Assembly (NCBI GenBank): GCA_963741995.1
Contig: CAVUKI010000011.1
Coordinates: forward strand, 1 to 64,000
Direction: 5' to 3'
DNA from: Bog-473 sp963741995
GTDB taxonomy: Bacteria > Actinomycetota > Acidimicrobiia > Acidimicrobiales > RAAP-2
DNA length: 64,000 bases
This document shows, piece by piece, positions 45,246 through 53,215 of the stretch; within the stretch, counting starts at the first letter, position 1; every line of letters begins with the position of its first letter. Below the pieces are notes generated by a model, which worked only from the letters and a program-made list of their open reading frames with translations, was not told the origin of the DNA and searched no databases. The translations under genes were made by a program, and so were the position numbers.

Positions 45246-46301
45246 TTACGGACGGCCCTCCAGAACCAGATTGAACGGCGTCTCGGTCGCCCGACGAAAC
45301 GTGGAGAAGCCGGCCTCTTTCGCGACTTCAGCGAGTCTTCCTTCGCCCGCTTGGGCTCCGAGCCCGGCACCTACCTCTTGGGACAACGAGGCCGGCGTGC
45401 AGACGATTGTCGAGACCGAATAGAACACTCGTCCGATGGGGTTGAGGTTGTCCGCCAGATCGTCGTTGGCAAATGGCTCGACGAGCAACCAATGCCCATC
45501 ACCTTTGAGCGATTCACGGGCATGGTGAGCAGCGCCGACAGGATCACCCATGTCGTGCAGACAATCGAAATGGCACACCATGTCGTAGTCGTTCCCGGGA
45601 TACTCCTTGGCCGAGGCCACCTCAAAGATCACACGGTCCGACACCCCGGCTTTCGTCGCCATCTCCGTTGCGTGACGGATCGAGGGCTCGTGGTAGTCGA
45701 ACCCCCGAAAACGCGAGTTCGGATAGGCGTTGGCCATGACGATCGTCGAGGCGCCGTACCCGCAGCCAACGTCGGCAACGTTGCCTCCGGCGCGTAGCTT
45801 GGCTTCGGCGCCATCAAGAGCGGGTATCCACGACTGTACGAGATTCGCAAGATAACCGGGACGGAAAAACCTCTCAGTCCCCTGGAAGAGATCGGGATCG
45901 TGTTCATGCCAACCGATCCCGTCACCTGTGCGGAACGCCTCGACCGCCCTGGGAACGATACGAGTGGCGGCGAGCATCCCCTGAAAGCCGCCCATCACAT
46001 ATGCCGGGCTCGTCTCGTCGGCCAAAACGATCGCCTGCTCGTCGTTGAGTTGGTATCGGCCATCACCGGCATAGTCGATGTATCCGGCTGCAGCGAGTCC
46101 ACTCGCCCACTCGCGCACGTAGCGCTCGGTGGTTCCAGTCTGCTCGGCCAGCTGCGCCGGTGTCAGTGGTCCGCTCCCAGCCATGGCAGTGAAGAGGCCG
46201 AGTTTGTCGCCGATGTTGATCAGCGCTCCCGACAGAATGGATCCAAAGTCTCCAACTGCTTGATGCACATACCCCATCAATTTCTCTTCGTTCACTGCCA
46301 T
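45246..46301 (-). CDS. SAM-dependent methyltransferase with N-terminal winged helix
   Basis: About 351 residues from ATG 46301, which follows AAAGGG at 8 bases. N-terminal dimerisation/winged-helix part (PLTPAQLAEQTGTTERYVREWASGLAAAGYI), then a class I methyltransferase with SAM motif VADVGCGYGAST, the acidic residue in FRGFDYHEPSI, and CHFDCLHDMGDP. This Rv2258c-like actinobacterial family includes small-molecule O-methyltransferases. Stands alone between two repeat copies. Confidence 0.82.
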   Translation of the reverse strand: MAVNEEKLMGYVHQAVGDFGSILSGALINIGDKLGLFTAMAGSGPLTPAQLAEQTGTTERYVREWASGLAAAGYIDYAGDGRYQLNDEQAIVLADETSPAYVMGGFQGMLAATRIVPRAVEAFRTGDGIGWHEHDPDLFQGTERFFRPGYLANLVQSWIPALDGAEAKLRAGGNVADVGCGYGASTIVMANAYPNSRFRGFDYHEPSIRHATEMATKAGVSDRVIFEVASAKEYPGNDYDMVCHFDCLHDMGDPVGAAHHARESLKGDGHWLLVEPFANDDLADNLNPIGRVFYSVSTIVCTPASLSQEVGAGLGAQAGEGRLAEVAKEAGFSTFRRATETPFNLVLEGRP

Positions 46302-46598
46302 GTCCACAACCCTTTCTCTCAAAATGGTCAAGCCCGGGAGGCTTCGATGACTCCCGCAGGGAACGGTAGGCACCCGGCTCGGCCCTCGCTCAAGGGGTGG
46401 TCACGTTCGAATCGGCCCTGCAAGCGGTCAGAGGCAAACGGTCAAGGCCCACTCAGCCGAGTCACGGTGGACTAGAACACGTTCTTCCCGGCGTGCGGGT
46501 GTCGACCTTTTGACGATGATTGGTCCCAGCGTCCCGAGAACCGGTCATTTGCGGCCTTGAGTCTGCCGCGAGACCGGATACAAGGGTGGTCGAGTCTT
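46302..46598. other. intergenic, no gene seen
   Basis: No supported gene. AGAACACGTTCT at 46474-46485 is a perfect 12-base palindrome about 170 bp upstream of the methyltransferase start; it could be an operator but nothing else supports it. The 3' side leads into the degenerate repeat relics. Confidence 0.4.
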
Positions 46599-46716
46599 TA
46601 TAGACCGCTCCACCACGGGGTCATAGTCACACGGACCGTGTGGAGATTCTGTGAACTGCAGCCGAGGCAGAAGTCTGGGCGGAGGTGGGCCGTAGCCCCG
46701 TGTAGACCGCTCTACT
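46599..46716 (+). repeat. tailless, degenerate copies of the repeat (J)
   Basis: TATAGACCGCTCCACCAC at 46599 resembles the palindrome, and ACGGACCGTGTGGAGATTCTG echoes the body of copy H. There is no tRNA tail; instead a second palindrome, TGTAGACCGCTCTACT, follows at 46701-46716. Two 5' ends and one partial body, as if one element had been cut by recombination inside another. Confidence 0.5.
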
Positions 46717-48622
46717 CCGGCATTGGATTCGGTCGGGCAGGCGATTTCTGACTACGTTCGGCCTCAGAAATGGCCCATGCCGCGTTGACGAGCCCGGTGT
46801 GGCTGAAGGCTTGGGGAAAGTTGCCCAAGAGCTCCCCGCTGACAGGATCGACTTCCTCGGCGAGCAGGCCGACGTCGTTGACGAAGGCTGCGGCCCGTTC
46901 AAAGACGGTGCGGGCCCGAGCCGCCTGTCCGGCCCTGGCCAATGCTTGGGCCAGCCAGAAGGTGCACAGAAGGAACGTGCCCTCTTCGCCCTCGAGCCCG
47001 TCGTGGGACCGGTAGCGGTACACGAGTCCCCGCTCGTCGGTGAGACGTTCTTCGGTCGCGTTGATGGTGGACAGCACTCTGGGCTCGTCCGCGGGTAGGA
47101 ATCCGACCAGCGGCAACATCAGATTGGACGCGTCAAGCTCGTCCGAGCCGAAGGACTGGGTGAACGCGTTGGCCCGGTCGCTCCACCCTTTGGTCAAGAT
47201 CGCCTCACGGATCTGGGCCTGGGTCTGCTTCCATGTCTCGACCCGGTCGGAGGCATCGAGGGGGTCGGCTAAGGCCACCGCCCGGTCGAGGGCCACCCAA
47301 CACATCAGCTTGGAGTAAAGGAAGTCGCGGGGCTCGCCCCGCACCTCCCAGATCCCTTGATCTTTTTCCTGCCAGCGCCTGGCGGCGGTGTCGGCCAATT
47401 GGACGAAGAATTGCCGAGTGGCGGGTGCCAGATCGGGGGGCGCACCCCACCTCTCAGGATCGGCCATTGGCCCAACCCGTCGGGAGGGGTTGTCGAATAC
47501 GTGGTCGGAGAGGCGATAGACGGCGCCGAGCAATTCGCCGTAGACGTCAAGTTGGCGCTGGTTCCAGGCACCGTTGCCGACCCGAACGGGGACCGAGTGT
47601 CGCCAACCCTCCAAGTGCGGAAGCTCGCGCTCGGTCAGGTCCCGTTCGCCGCCGACGCCAAACATGATTTGGAGGTCGCCGCCCCGGTCCAGCGAGCCGG
47701 CCGCGGAGGAGGTCACATAGTTGAAGAACTGATTGGCTTCGTCAGGGCACGCCGCCACCCAAAGGGCCTGGATCGTGAAGGAAGCGTCTCGCACCCAGGC
47801 GTAGCGGTAGTCCCAGTTTCGGGCGCCGCCTACCACCTCCGGCAGCGAAGTGGTCGCCGCCGCACAGATCGCACCGGTGGGTGCAAAGGACAGAGACTGG
47901 AGGACCCGTCCGCTGTGGTGCACCAAGTCCCGCCATGGACCCACGTAGGCCTGGTGGAGTTCCGACCACGACTCCCAGGCAGTCACGGTGTCTTCGAGCC
48001 GCGCGTCTATCTCGGATTGACTCCAGAATTTGGCTGAGCCGGTCTCGGGCCGCCTCTCATGATGCAGGGCGAAGCCAGCGCTCTCGCCGCGGTGGAGGTG
48101 TAACCGGCCGGAGGCGAACGACTGGTCGATGGACAGGGGCATTGGGCAGGAGAGGACCAGCACGTCGGCGCCCGCGTGCGCGACCGCTCCACCGTCGACA
48201 GCATCGAGCAGGGGATGGGCGAGCCCGTACTCGGGGCGCAAGTCGTACTCCAAGGACAATTCGACTTCTCCCTCAACGCACGCCGCACGCCGCAGGAGAA
48301 GATGTGGCGCATCTTTGCCGAGCTGATGCCCCCGGTTCCCCTCGCCCATGGCCAGCGCGTCAGAGATGGCGACCGTACCCGTCGGCGTGCGGTAGGTGGT
48401 CTCCAGCACCATCGTGCGGTCCAGGTAGCGGCGAGTCACATTGGTGGCACCCTCGGCCCAGATCGACCAGTGACCGGCTTCGTCACCCAGAAGGCGACCA
48501 AAGATCGACGGGCTGTCGAAACGTGGGAAGCACAGCCAGTCGATCGATCCGCCCCGACTCACCAGCGCCGCGCTGTGGCGATCCGAAAGGAGCGCATAGT
48601 CGGCTATGGGGGTGGTGCTCAT
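46712..48622 (-). CDS. GH15-family glucoamylase/trehalase-like protein
   Basis: 636 residues from ATG 48622, five bases after AAGGAG; in-frame codons to 48859 have no such site. N-terminal beta-sandwich (IADYALLSDRHSAALVSRGGSIDWLCFPRFDSPSIFGRLLG), then an (alpha/alpha)6 barrel with GGARNWDYRYAWVRDASF and the catalytic-type Glu segment LEGEEGTFLLCTFWLAQAL. Actinobacterial members include trehalases and glucan glucohydrolases. No signal peptide, so cytoplasmic. The stop lies within repeat relic J. Confidence 0.85.
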   Translation of the reverse strand: MSTTPIADYALLSDRHSAALVSRGGSIDWLCFPRFDSPSIFGRLLGDEAGHWSIWAEGATNVTRRYLDRTMVLETTYRTPTGTVAISDALAMGEGNRGHQLGKDAPHLLLRRAACVEGEVELSLEYDLRPEYGLAHPLLDAVDGGAVAHAGADVLVLSCPMPLSIDQSFASGRLHLHRGESAGFALHHERRPETGSAKFWSQSEIDARLEDTVTAWESWSELHQAYVGPWRDLVHHSGRVLQSLSFAPTGAICAAATTSLPEVVGGARNWDYRYAWVRDASFTIQALWVAACPDEANQFFNYVTSSAAGSLDRGGDLQIMFGVGGERDLTERELPHLEGWRHSVPVRVGNGAWNQRQLDVYGELLGAVYRLSDHVFDNPSRRVGPMADPERWGAPPDLAPATRQFFVQLADTAARRWQEKDQGIWEVRGEPRDFLYSKLMCWVALDRAVALADPLDASDRVETWKQTQAQIREAILTKGWSDRANAFTQSFGSDELDASNLMLPLVGFLPADEPRVLSTINATEERLTDERGLVYRYRSHDGLEGEEGTFLLCTFWLAQALARAGQAARARTVFERAAAFVNDVGLLAEEVDPVSGELLGNFPQAFSHTGLVNAAWAISEAERSQKSPARPNPMPE

Positions 48623-48848
48623 GTGAGCTCCTTCGCCTGTAGTTGCCCTTGATCGGTTTCTGCCAGCTCCGGTGAAGCAGCGGGTCCCGTCCGTGCTGGA
48701 CGGAGATCCGAGCTTTGCCCGAAGATCATCAGAGTACCTAACCCCGAAAGACGAGGGACCGAGCAGCGGCCGACCGCGTAGAGCTGGCTTACTACGCTTG
48801 AGCCCGGCATGCATCCTGCTCATTCCGGATCGGTGAGGAGCAGCCAGT

Positions 48849-49307
48849 TTGAGCCACACCCCTGTCGAGTCGGGAAGTCCACCAACGATGCGGAACCACC
48901 AACCAGATCAGGCGAACTTCAGATCGGTTCTGGCCGAGGACATCCACTGGATGCCGTTCCCGGCGTTCCCGCCGTCGGTGCGCCTGGCAATCGTCGTCGG
49001 CGAGCCTTCCGAATCGGGGCCTTACGTCATCAGGGTCAAGGTGCCATCGGGGGTCAAGCTGATGCCTCACCAGCATCCAGAGGACCGCGTCTACACGGTC
49101 ATGTCCGGTGTCTTCTACATCGGGCTGGGGAACCGCTTTGACGACGAACAACTGCAGGCGTTTCCTCCAGGCGCCGTCGTCGTCCTCCCAGGCGGTACTC
49201 CTCATTTCCATTGGGCAAAGTCCGGTGAGTATGTCACCCAGGTTTCGGCTATCGGGCCGCTCGGTCTCGAATACCTCGATCCGGTCGACGACCCCCGGAA
49301 CAAGTGA
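48849..49307 (+). CDS. single-domain cupin protein
   Basis: 152 residues if the TTG at 48849, eight bases after GGAG, is the start; an ATG at 48888 would give 139. Metal-binding cupin motifs: MPHQHPEDRVYTVMSGVFYIG (His, His, Glu region) and LPGGTPHFHWAK. A small soluble enzyme or binding protein of unknown substrate. Divergent from the GH15 gene. Confidence 0.75.
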   Translation: MSHTPVESGSPPTMRNHQPDQANFRSVLAEDIHWMPFPAFPPSVRLAIVVGEPSESGPYVIRVKVPSGVKLMPHQHPEDRVYTVMSGVFYIGLGNRFDDEQLQAFPPGAVVVLPGGTPHFHWAKSGEYVTQVSAIGPLGLEYLDPVDDPRNK

Positions 49308-49443
49308 GGAGGCCCGAGGACGGTCGTCCTCACCGCGCCCCCCGCCGTTCGCTCGCTTTCAGCGGAGCCGCTGTGAGACCCCTCGGGGTCGGCGATGCTT
49401 CGCTCCTCCACGGTGAGTACGGTGATGCTCGGGAGGTGTCGTC

Positions 49444-50079
49444 ATGACCACCGCGATCATCGGCACTGGGGGGATCGGAACGGTCATCGCCCGCCAGCTC
49501 GCAGCCGGCTGCGAGTCCTTGCGGCTCTCGAGTGCAGACAAGGAGTCGGCACGAATGCTGGCTGCAGAGATCGGTCGAGCAGCGGTCGTCGCCGTCGACA
49601 ACCGCGACGCGCTGCAAGGCGCCGATGCCGTCGTCCTCGCGCTACGGTTTGCCTCGCTGAAGGGCGTCATAGATGAGATTGCCGGCCCGCTCACTGACAA
49701 GCTCGTCGTCGTCCCGAGCAACCCGCTCAGTGTCGACGCACAAGGCAACGTTTCACATCTTCTGTCGGAGGGGCAATCCTCTGGTGAGGTTGTCGCCGGG
49801 TGGTTGCCAGCGGGGGTGCGCTTGGCCATGGCTTTCGGAAGCCTGTCGGCCGATCTCTTCGAGTCCTCTGGCAACCGTTCACCGGAACCGACGGTCCTCT
49901 TCTACGCGACCGACGACGACCGTGCTGGCGAGGAAGTCGGGCGGTTGATCCGAACGGCCGGTTTCGAACCGATGAAGGTCGGCGGGATCGAACAGTCGGG
50001 TCGACTTGAGGTGGGTGGCGACCTCCATGATCTTGTAGTCGGCCCCGCAGAGGCGCGGTCGTTGATTGGTGGTGCCTGA
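49444..50079 (+). CDS. NADPH-dependent F420 reductase-like / NAD(P)-binding protein
   Basis: 211 residues, with GGGAGGTGTCGTC ahead of ATG 49444. Rossmann start TTAIIGTGGIGTVIARQLAAG, then GADAVVLALRFASLKGVIDEI and SNPLSVDAQGN, closing with FEPMKVGGIEQSGRLEVGGDLHDLV. This is the NADP-oxidoreductase, coenzyme F420-dependent family (Fno-like), which moves hydride between NADPH and F420 or acts on related cofactors. Fits an F420-using actinobacterium. Confidence 0.75.
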   Translation: MTTAIIGTGGIGTVIARQLAAGCESLRLSSADKESARMLAAEIGRAAVVAVDNRDALQGADAVVLALRFASLKGVIDEIAGPLTDKLVVVPSNPLSVDAQGNVSHLLSEGQSSGEVVAGWLPAGVRLAMAFGSLSADLFESSGNRSPEPTVLFYATDDDRAGEEVGRLIRTAGFEPMKVGGIEQSGRLEVGGDLHDLVVGPAEARSLIGGA

Positions 50080-50152
50080 TCCCTCGCCCTGCCCGGGGAC
50101 ACCCCTTCGGTCGGGGGAGCACCAATTGATGTCGCCGTGACGGCCCCGGTCG

Positions 50153-50174
50153 GTAGGTGTCCGCTCTACTGTAG
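50153..50174 (+). repeat. solo degenerate palindrome (K)
   Basis: GGTAGGTGTCCGCTCTACTGTAG is a diverged form of the repeat palindrome. No body or tail is detectable before the gene at 50242. Confidence 0.35.
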
Positions 50175-50241
50175 GGAAGCCCAGAATGCGGCCGAATCGG
50201 CAAGGTCCAGTGACCGGTGAATGGATCGAGAAGGGGAAAAC

Positions 50242-50862
50242 ATGCGCGAGGACATCGTTGTTGGAGCCACATTTCCTGACTATCAGCTCGAGGACCAAGC
50301 TGGGGTCCTACGGAAACTCTCTGAGCTCCAGGGTGGGAACCCCATGGTCCTCCATCTGTCCCGAGGCGCCTACGACCCCAAGGAGCATCGTTTTCTCAGG
50401 AATCTGGTGGACTGTTATCCGGAGTTCCGCGTCGCATATACGCGACTCGTTGTCGTGAGCACGGACAACCCACTCAGCCTCAACGAATTCCGCGACTCCT
50501 TGGGCGCCTCCTGCCCGTTTCTGGGTGACCCGGAGAGAACTGTGCAGCACGACCTCGACATCGAGGAGTTCACGGATCCTCACAATCCCATGATCCCTCA
50601 CACCTTTGTTTTGGAGCCGGGACTTCGGATCTTCAGCATCTACAACGGATACTGGTACTGGGGCCGACCGACGATGCACGAGTTGCATGTGGATCTACGC
50701 ACTGTGCTCCAAAGGGTTCGGCCGGACTTCGATTTGAGCGCACCGGGGCTTCGGGAGGCCTGGGATCGCGGAGACCGCCAGATGTTTCTCGTCGATACAC
50801 TCGATCCCCCCATCCGATTTACTGAGGGCGGCACCATCGGGATCAAGCGGGGGGGCCTGTAA
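50242..50862 (+). CDS. AhpC/TSA-like thioredoxin-fold protein lacking the peroxidatic Cys
   Basis: About 206 residues from ATG 50242, five bases after AAGGGG. Fold pattern of a peroxiredoxin: FPDYQLEDQAGVLRKLSELQGGNPMVLHLSRGAYDPKEHRFLRNL, where the usual PxxxTxxC or GxWCPxC is replaced by GAYDPKE. A lone Cys occurs later in GASCPFLGDPER. Then TFVLEPGLRIFSIYNGYWYWGRPT. Redox activity by the normal mechanism seems impossible; it may be a binding protein or use the other Cys. Single gene. Confidence 0.7.
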   Translation: MREDIVVGATFPDYQLEDQAGVLRKLSELQGGNPMVLHLSRGAYDPKEHRFLRNLVDCYPEFRVAYTRLVVVSTDNPLSLNEFRDSLGASCPFLGDPERTVQHDLDIEEFTDPHNPMIPHTFVLEPGLRIFSIYNGYWYWGRPTMHELHVDLRTVLQRVRPDFDLSAPGLREAWDRGDRQMFLVDTLDPPIRFTEGGTIGIKRGGL

Positions 50863-50919
50863 CGATTCGTGGTCGTCAATATGAAGCATTCCGCCAAGCG
50901 AGCAGTGCAGTGCAACCGC

Positions 50920-51446
50920 TCAAAGGTCTTGTAGGGCCGCCTCCACCATCTTCGCCTGGTCCATCGTCACATCCAGGAACTCCGTTGAGGTCGAGATTGG
51001 CACGTTGCCGACGGCGATCATAAGCCCCACCTTTTTCCTGCTCTTCGTCTCCACGTAACCATCCAGGCTGTTCCCGGGGACAATAATTTGATTTGCGGCG
51101 TTACCCGCCACGCGGTTGCCGGTCTTGATCTGTGCATGTCCGGCTGCCGGGAACTTCACCAAGATGTTCGCGAGCGTGCCATCTCGACCCAGGATCGGAA
51201 GAGCATCGAAGAGATACCTGCCGTTCGGCGTTGTGGCGGCGTGACGAATGAACGTCACCACGGCTGAGGGCGTGCTCCGGTCGCGATCGTCTGAATCGCC
51301 GCCGTCGAAGAGGACGGCCCCGGGCGACGGGACGCCGAAACTGGTGATCGTTTTGTGTTCGGCCACCAGTCCTTGCTGGCAGTCTGTACTGCCTGCGGCC
51401 ACTGCGGTCGGGTTCGTTGAGCAATGTCCGCTCCGCCATTCCATCG
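50920..51446 (-). pseudogene. D-Ala-D-Ala carboxypeptidase (PBP4/DacB-type), C-terminal fragment
   Basis: About 176 residues ending ...AALQDL. The third penicillin-binding motif KTG is seen in AQIKTGNRVAGNAANQI, preceded by DALPILGRDGTLANI. The SxxK and SxN motifs, which lie in the first two thirds, are missing: the frame reaches upstream only into unrelated sequence (to 51552). It is probably the remnant tail of a gene whose front was lost next to the serine hydrolase-like gene. Confidence 0.6.
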
Positions 51447-51530
51447 GGCTTCGTTTCTTAGGTTCCGAGTGATTGGTGGTGGGACGAGGCGCGAAGGTCA
51501 GTGACCGGATCGGGTGAGCGTCGAGGTCGG

Positions 51531-52819
51531 CTAGGCCGGCCCTGGCGGACATCCGGTGGACGGAGAGGCTGAGCTTTTTGGGGGTGCATTGGTGGGAGCT
51601 ATAGACGCGCCGATCAGCCTGAAGAGAACGTCGCTCGAATTGCCGTAATTCCCCTGGCAGTCGAAAGCCCCAGGCTTGAAGGTTGTCGCCACGGCGATCG
51701 AAATTTTCTGGGAAGGCAAGTAGGCCTCGGTAGCGCTATAACCACCGAGCAGAGGGTTTTGGAGGATCCACGATCCTGAGCGCACGACGCCCAGGCCGTA
51801 GTTGTAACCGACCACCTGAGTGAAACAGGACGGGAGACAATCCTGCTGCTTCTGTCCGAACCCCAGTAGATTCGGATCAGTCATCGCGTGGTAGCTGGAC
51901 GTCGACAGCAGCGATCCGGTGCCGACGGCAGCCGCCGTCTTCGCCATGTCATAGATGTTGGTGGTCTCCGACGCTCCGACAGGCGTCCCCCACGAGGCAT
52001 TCCAGAACGTTGATTCCTCGTAGAAGGGGCTGTTCGGCGGAATCCCAAGGGCGACACGGCGCTCAGAGCTGAAGGAGTGCAGAACAGGGTTCGGGATAGA
52101 CGAGGTGCTGTCGCCGGTTGTCTGCGTTAAACCCATGGGTGCGAGGACCTTTCGCTCGAGCAGCGTTGCGAGGGGTGCCTTGCCGATCATGGACAGGATC
52201 TTTCCCAGGATCATGAAGTTGGTATGCGAATAACTCCAATTAGTCCCTGGAGCAAACTGCACGGGGCGGGCAAATGCGTACCGCAAGCGCTCCTGGTAGC
52301 CAAAAATGTGAAACGGGTCATTGTTGAAGGCCGCGGTCCATGCCGGGTCGGTCTCGAAGTCGGGATAGCCGGAGGTCTGGTTCGCCAGCATCTTCAGGGT
52401 GACTTCGTTGGATTCGGGCAGTTTCGGGAGCCAATGTCGATGGTTTCATTGAGGGTGACTTTGTGCTCGTCGACATACTCGAGCAGGAGAGTGCTGACGT
52501 AGGCGAAGGCGACGGCTCCATTGCGAAAGTGCATGGCGGTTGTTGCCGGCACACCGTCCATCGATGTGCCAAACGCTCTGGTGGTGATCACGGTGTTGCC
52601 CTTCGTGACCCGGACAATGACGGCTCGCAGCTGATATGTCGTCATCGCGCTTCGAACGATCGCTGCGATGGCAGCCGACTGCGTGCTTGGAGTCGTCGCG
52701 GCGGAGGCCGACGTCGCGACGGGTACGAGTCCGGACAACCCCAGCGCCACACAGACGACAGTCACAGCCATCAACAAGCCGTGCGCCCGCTGCACCCGTT
52801 GCGTCTTTGATCGATTCAC
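51531..52819 (-). pseudogene. secreted serine hydrolase/beta-lactamase-like protein, frameshifted and lacking SxxK
   Basis: GTG 52819 follows GGAGG; signal peptide MNRSKTQRVQRAHGLLMAVTVVCVALGLSGL...ATSASAA. The frame breaks by one base near 52430 and continues as LPKLPESNEVTLKMLANQTSGYPDF and NWSYSHTNFMILGKIL, the Tyr-x-Asn-like motif of class C beta-lactamase/esterase proteins, to 51531. Rebuilt length is about 428 residues. Where FRIGSxTK should carry the nucleophile it reads MHFRNGAVAFAY, so the Ser and Lys are absent. Catalytically dead even before the frameshift. Confidence 0.7.
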
Positions 52820-52988
52820 GAATTCGCACCTCCGCGTCGTCGGGCGAGTGCGGGGACGACCGGAGTCCGCCGCCGGAATTGGTCTTTGATGGTAACCCTC
52901 TCGTCGCCGGCCAGGGTACCCACGCCGAAGTCTGATGTCGGACCGGGTAGTGCCGGATCAGCGCAGCCATGTTGAGAAGTTTCGTGTC

Positions 52989-53141
52989 GTAGAACGCTCC
53001 GCTACGGGCCTACTTTCAATCGGGTGAGCTGGAAATTCTGTAGACGTAACGCCAACTCAGAGTACTGTGCTGGACTCAATGGACAGATTCCACGACCTGG
53101 CCAAGGTGAGGGTCGCGGGTTCGAATCCCGTCTTCCGCTCA
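52989..53141 (+). repeat. tRNA-Gly-tailed repeat, copy L
   Basis: Palindrome GTAGAACGCTCCGCTAC (imperfect). Body GAGCTGGAAATTCTGTAGACG. Tail CCACGACCTGGCCAAGGTGA, GGGTCGCGGGTTCGAATCCC, TCTTCCGCTC, where the final CCA is lost (CTCAAAGG). It precedes the Rpf-like gene by 75 bp. Confidence 0.8.
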
Positions 53142-53215
53142 AAGGCACCCTCGGCAGTGCAGACGCGTTCGGGTTGCCCCCTGGATGCAGGGGCTACGAA
53201 AGAGGTTCTCCATTC

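Noticed and set aside
46474..46485. LexA/SOS box
   Set aside because: AGAACACGTTCT has only two bases between GAAC and GTTC, whereas the actinobacterial SOS box has four.
2971..53141. CRISPR array or integron cassette array
   Set aside because: Repeat copies are kilobases apart with genes of both strands between them; no spacer regularity, cas genes, integrase or attC pairing.
53142..53215. c-di-AMP (ydaO) riboswitch upstream of the Rpf-like gene
   Set aside because: Expected for some rpf genes, but the conserved GGGGAA-type motifs are absent from this short gap.
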